Source of the DNA: a bacterium
GTDB lineage: Bacteria; Patescibacteriota; Minisyncoccia; Minisyncoccales; PEYH01
Assembly: GCA_021161645.1 (NCBI GenBank)
Contig: JAGHAC010000024.1
Span: 1 to 6,330 of the forward strand
Reading direction: 5' to 3'
DNA length: 6,330 bases
Shown: piece after piece, positions 4,507 through 6,330 of the stretch
How positions within the stretch are numbered: position 1 is the stretch's first letter
Layout of the letters: each line of letters starts with the position of its first letter
Notes under the pieces: model-generated
What the model was told of the DNA's origin: nothing
Database searches by the model: none
What the model saw: only the letters and a program-made list of their open reading frames with translations
Position numbers and translations under genes: made by a program

Positions 4507-5637
4507 ATGATAAAACTTGTTGATTTTTTTCTCAAACTTTGTCAAGTAAGAGAAAGGCAGGAAAAAGTTATTGTAAGAAACTCTGAAGTTACACTGAAAA
4601 GATTTGCAGACCACGCCTTTCAGGAGGCTCTTTTTTCTTTTTTGTGGGCAAGAGAGAAAGGCATAGATCCGGAGAAATTGATAAAGATGGTTTTGGTAGC
4701 AACAATTTATAAAAGTTTTCCGGAAGAAAAGGAATGGAAAAAACTAATATCTTGTCTTCCTTCCGAAAACAAAGAAGAGTTTGCGCTTCTTAAAAAACAA
4801 TTTTTAGAGCAAAGAACCAAAATCAGTAAACTAGCAAAAGAAATAATATTAATAGAAAAAATAATTTCTCTTAAAAAATCCCAAGCAGAAGATTATTACA
4901 AAGAAAACCTAAGAAAACTTCAAGAAGATGATTTGAAGAGAGTAGCGAAGGGTTTACTTCTTTTAAAAGACTCAAAAGCATCTCCAAAAAATAATTTTGA
5001 AAAAATAGCGAAATTTTTAATCAGAACAGCTCGTTTACAAACCTTTGAAAGAAGAGGTTGGGTTTTGCGAGGTATTAAAGACGCAGAAACGGTTGCTCAA
5101 CATACATTTCATTTTATGATATCTTCTTGGGTTTTGGGAAATAAAAAAGGGTTTAATGATTTTAAAACAATATCCCTGGCTTTAGTGCACGATTTATGTG
5201 AAGTCTATGCTGGCGATAAAGTTCCTTATTTAGAGGATTCTTCGGGAAGCATTACAAAAGAAATATTTAAAAAACCTCCTCGTGTGCCGAGAAATAAAAA
5301 AATCGAATGGTTAATGAAGAAAAAACAAAAAGAGTGGCAGGGTATCAAAAAAATCACAGAGATTCTACCACCAAAGATTGCCAGAGAAATAAGGAATTTA
5401 TGGATCGAATTTGAAGAAAGATTAACCAAAGAGGGAAGATTTATTTATCTTTTAGACAAGGTAGAAAACTTATTTCAGGCAACAAATTATTGGTTAAAAG
5501 ACAAAAGTTTTCCTATTGTTGCCTGGTGGATTTATCTTAAAGAAATGTTGGACGATCCCCTTCTCTTAAAAGTAATCGCCGCTCTAGACAAAAAGTTTCA
5601 ACATCGACTTTTGAAATTAAATGGTCCAGACAGCTAG
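4507..5637 (+). CDS. HD-domain protein: degenerate N-terminal half plus YfbR-like C-terminal metal-dependent phosphohydrolase
   Basis: A 376-residue soluble protein. The C-terminal half (about 165-365) is a YfbR/HD_3-type domain, a family that includes 5'-deoxynucleotidases. It shows RRGWVLRGI (182-190), H199 in AETVAQHTF, the H228-D229 dyad in ALVHDLCEVYAGD (225-237), a helix ending LWIEFEERLTKEGRF (298-312) and D317 in LLDKVE; H199, H228, D229 and D317 correspond to the four metal ligands of E. coli YfbR (H33, H68, D69, D137). The N-terminal half (about 20-150) seems to repeat the pattern: FADHAFQEALFSFLWA (33-48) resembles the first helix with its His (H36), but the place of the HD dyad reads VATIYKS (64-70), so it should not bind metal. 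Nucleotide phosphohydrolase activity is a family-based guess; the substrate is unknown. ATG 4507 is preceded by a hairpin, not a clear ribosome binding site. The next gene begins inside its last codons. Confidence 0.75.
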   Translation: MIKLVDFFLKLCQVRERQEKVIVRNSEVTLKRFADHAFQEALFSFLWAREKGIDPEKLIKMVLVATIYKSFPEEKEWKKLISCLPSENKEEFALLKKQFLEQRTKISKLAKEIILIEKIISLKKSQAEDYYKENLRKLQEDDLKRVAKGLLLLKDSKASPKNNFEKIAKFLIRTARLQTFERRGWVLRGIKDAETVAQHTFHFMISSWVLGNKKGFNDFKTISLALVHDLCEVYAGDKVPYLEDSSGSITKEIFKKPPRVPRNKKIEWLMKKKQKEWQGIKKITEILPPKIAREIRNLWIEFEERLTKEGRFIYLLDKVENLFQATNYWLKDKSFPIVAWWIYLKEMLDDPLLLKVIAALDKKFQHRLLKLNGPDS

Positions 5638-6330
5638 GAAAAACAAGAAAAGAATTTATATAGGAACTTCGGGATGGGCTTATATCCATTGGAAAAAGAC
5701 ATTTTATCCTCGGGAGTTATCTCCTTCAAATTTTCTGGAGTTTTATTCTCGTCAGTTTAACACTACCGAGATAAATTACTCCTTCTATCATCTTCCAAAA
5801 CCTACCACCTTTCAAAAATGGCATCAACAAACCCCAAAAGGGTTTGTTTTTTCAGTAAAAGCATCGCGATTTATCACTCATATAAAAAGATTAAAAAATA
5901 TTGAAGAGGCGTGGAGTCAGTTTATTGAAAACGTCTTCAATTTAAAAGAAAAATTAGGACCAATTTTATTCCAATTTCCTCCATCATTTAAGGCAGACAG
6001 AGAAAACATTCAGAGATTAAAAGAGTTTTTAAAGCTTCTTGCCAACCACTCACCACTCACTACCCACTACCCACTATTCACTACTCACTACCCACTGAAA
6101 TATGCTTTTGAATTCCGTCATAAAACTTGGATAGATAAAAAAGTTTTTGACTTATTAAAAAAATATAATGCAGCTTGGGTAATAGCTGATTCCTCCCGTT
6201 ATCCTAAATCAGAAACAACTACAGCTGATTTTGTGTATATAAGAATGCATGGGCCCGGAGCTTTGTTTGCTTCTAAATATTCAAAACAAGATTTAAAAAA
6301 ATTGGCTCGAAAGATAGCAGAATACAAAAA
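5621..6330 (+). CDS. DUF72 (YecE-like) family protein, 3' end outside the window
   Basis: An open frame of 236 codons runs from ATG 5621 to the window edge without a stop, so the C-terminus is missing (family length is usually about 240-280, so little is lost). The family signatures are clear: IYIGTSGWAYIHWKKTFYP (12-30), then FNTTEINYSFYHLPKPTTF (46-64), GFVFSVKASRFITHIKRL (74-91), LGPILFQFPPSF (112-123), YAFEFRHKTW (161-170), and YIRMHG (206-211) near the cut. DUF72 proteins have a TIM-barrel-like fold and no agreed biochemical function. An in-frame TAA directly precedes the ATG, so this is the earliest start. It overlaps the HD gene by 17 bases, indicating co-translation. No good ribosome binding site is seen. 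Residues about 142-158 are encoded by a seven-base tandem repeat and are an insertion compared with the family, where a short loop normally joins the helix to the YAFEFRH strand. Confidence 0.88.
   Translation, partial: MVQTARKNKKRIYIGTSGWAYIHWKKTFYPRELSPSNFLEFYSRQFNTTEINYSFYHLPKPTTFQKWHQQTPKGFVFSVKASRFITHIKRLKNIEEAWSQFIENVFNLKEKLGPILFQFPPSFKADRENIQRLKEFLKLLANHSPLTTHYPLFTTHYPLKYAFEFRHKTWIDKKVFDLLKKYNAAWVIADSSRYPKSETTTADFVYIRMHGPGALFASKYSKQDLKKLARKIAEYK
6045..6096 (+). repeat. Heptanucleotide minisatellite inside the DUF72 gene
   Basis: Seven consecutive 7-base units run from 6045 to 6093, then a partial ACT. In order they are ACCACTC, ACCACTC, ACTACCC, ACTACCC, ACTATTC, ACTACTC, ACTACCC, so the consensus is ACYAYYC. 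The plus strand of the array contains no G. Because three units make 21 bases, the frame returns every seven residues and the protein shows TTHYPL twice (147-152 and 154-159). The C-rich, G-free composition contrasts with the AT-rich gene around it. Confidence 0.93.

Noticed and set aside
4426..4614. Minus-strand open frame across the greA-HD junction
   Set aside because: It is antisense to the end of greA, the hairpin and the HD start, without a ribosome binding site or recognisable product.
5226..5429. Minus-strand open frame of 67 codons inside the HD gene
   Set aside because: It is antisense to the conserved YfbR-like domain and has no features of its own.
6045..6096. CRISPR-like array
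   Set aside because: The units are seven bases long and contiguous without spacers, so this is a minisatellite.

Overview
This is an AT-rich bacterial window with short genes, close spacing and almost no non-coding DNA. All complete genes end at ordinary TAA, TAG or TGA codons and none has internal UGA, so the standard bacterial code applies. Several things fit a Candidate Phyla Radiation (Patescibacteria, Parcubacteria-like) genome better than a classical model phylum: an Elp3-like start next to a Trm9-type methyltransferase, a tRNA without encoded CCA, a lysine-tailed EF-Tu-domain-II-like protein, a divergent GreA and a two-half HD protein. This placement is an inference from gene content, not a proof.

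Left part (1-930): a divergent pair. A minus-strand gene begins at 134 and leaves the window on the left; its N-terminus looks like that of Elp3, the radical-SAM/acetyltransferase enzyme of tRNA wobble-uridine modification. Five bases away a Trm9/ABH8-like SAM methyltransferase (139-867) starts on the plus strand. In the known eukaryotic pathway Elp3 builds cm5U34 and Trm9 methylates it to mcm5U34, so the pair may be a compact bacterial version of that pathway. The methyltransferase stop codon lies inside the 5' end of a tRNA-Arg(CCG) gene (858-930).

Middle part (931-3851): a promoter at 982-1010 drives a small basic protein (1030-1428) with a Lys/Arg-rich tail and an EF-Tu domain II-like barrel. 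Then come three tightly packed genes: an MgtC/SapB-type membrane protein (1484-1927), an 11-helix amino-acid permease overlapping it by four bases (1924-3045), and a membrane-anchored metallophosphoesterase (3051-3851) five bases later. They look like one transcription unit acting at the membrane.

Right part (3852-6330): a good sigma70-type promoter (3953-3980) precedes a GreA-family transcription factor with a changed coiled-coil tip (4000-4479). An 11-bp hairpin over the greA stop codon ends three bases before the next start. That gene encodes a two-half HD protein (4507-5637) whose second half keeps the YfbR-like metal ligands while the first half looks decayed. Overlapping it by 17 bases is a DUF72 gene (5621 to the window end) interrupted in frame by seven copies of a 7-base minisatellite.

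No CRISPR array, insertion sequence, prophage or origin was seen. The most unusual items are the Elp3/Trm9-like divergent pair, the GreA tip, the histone-like tail on the EF-like protein, the degenerate HD half, and the coding minisatellite.
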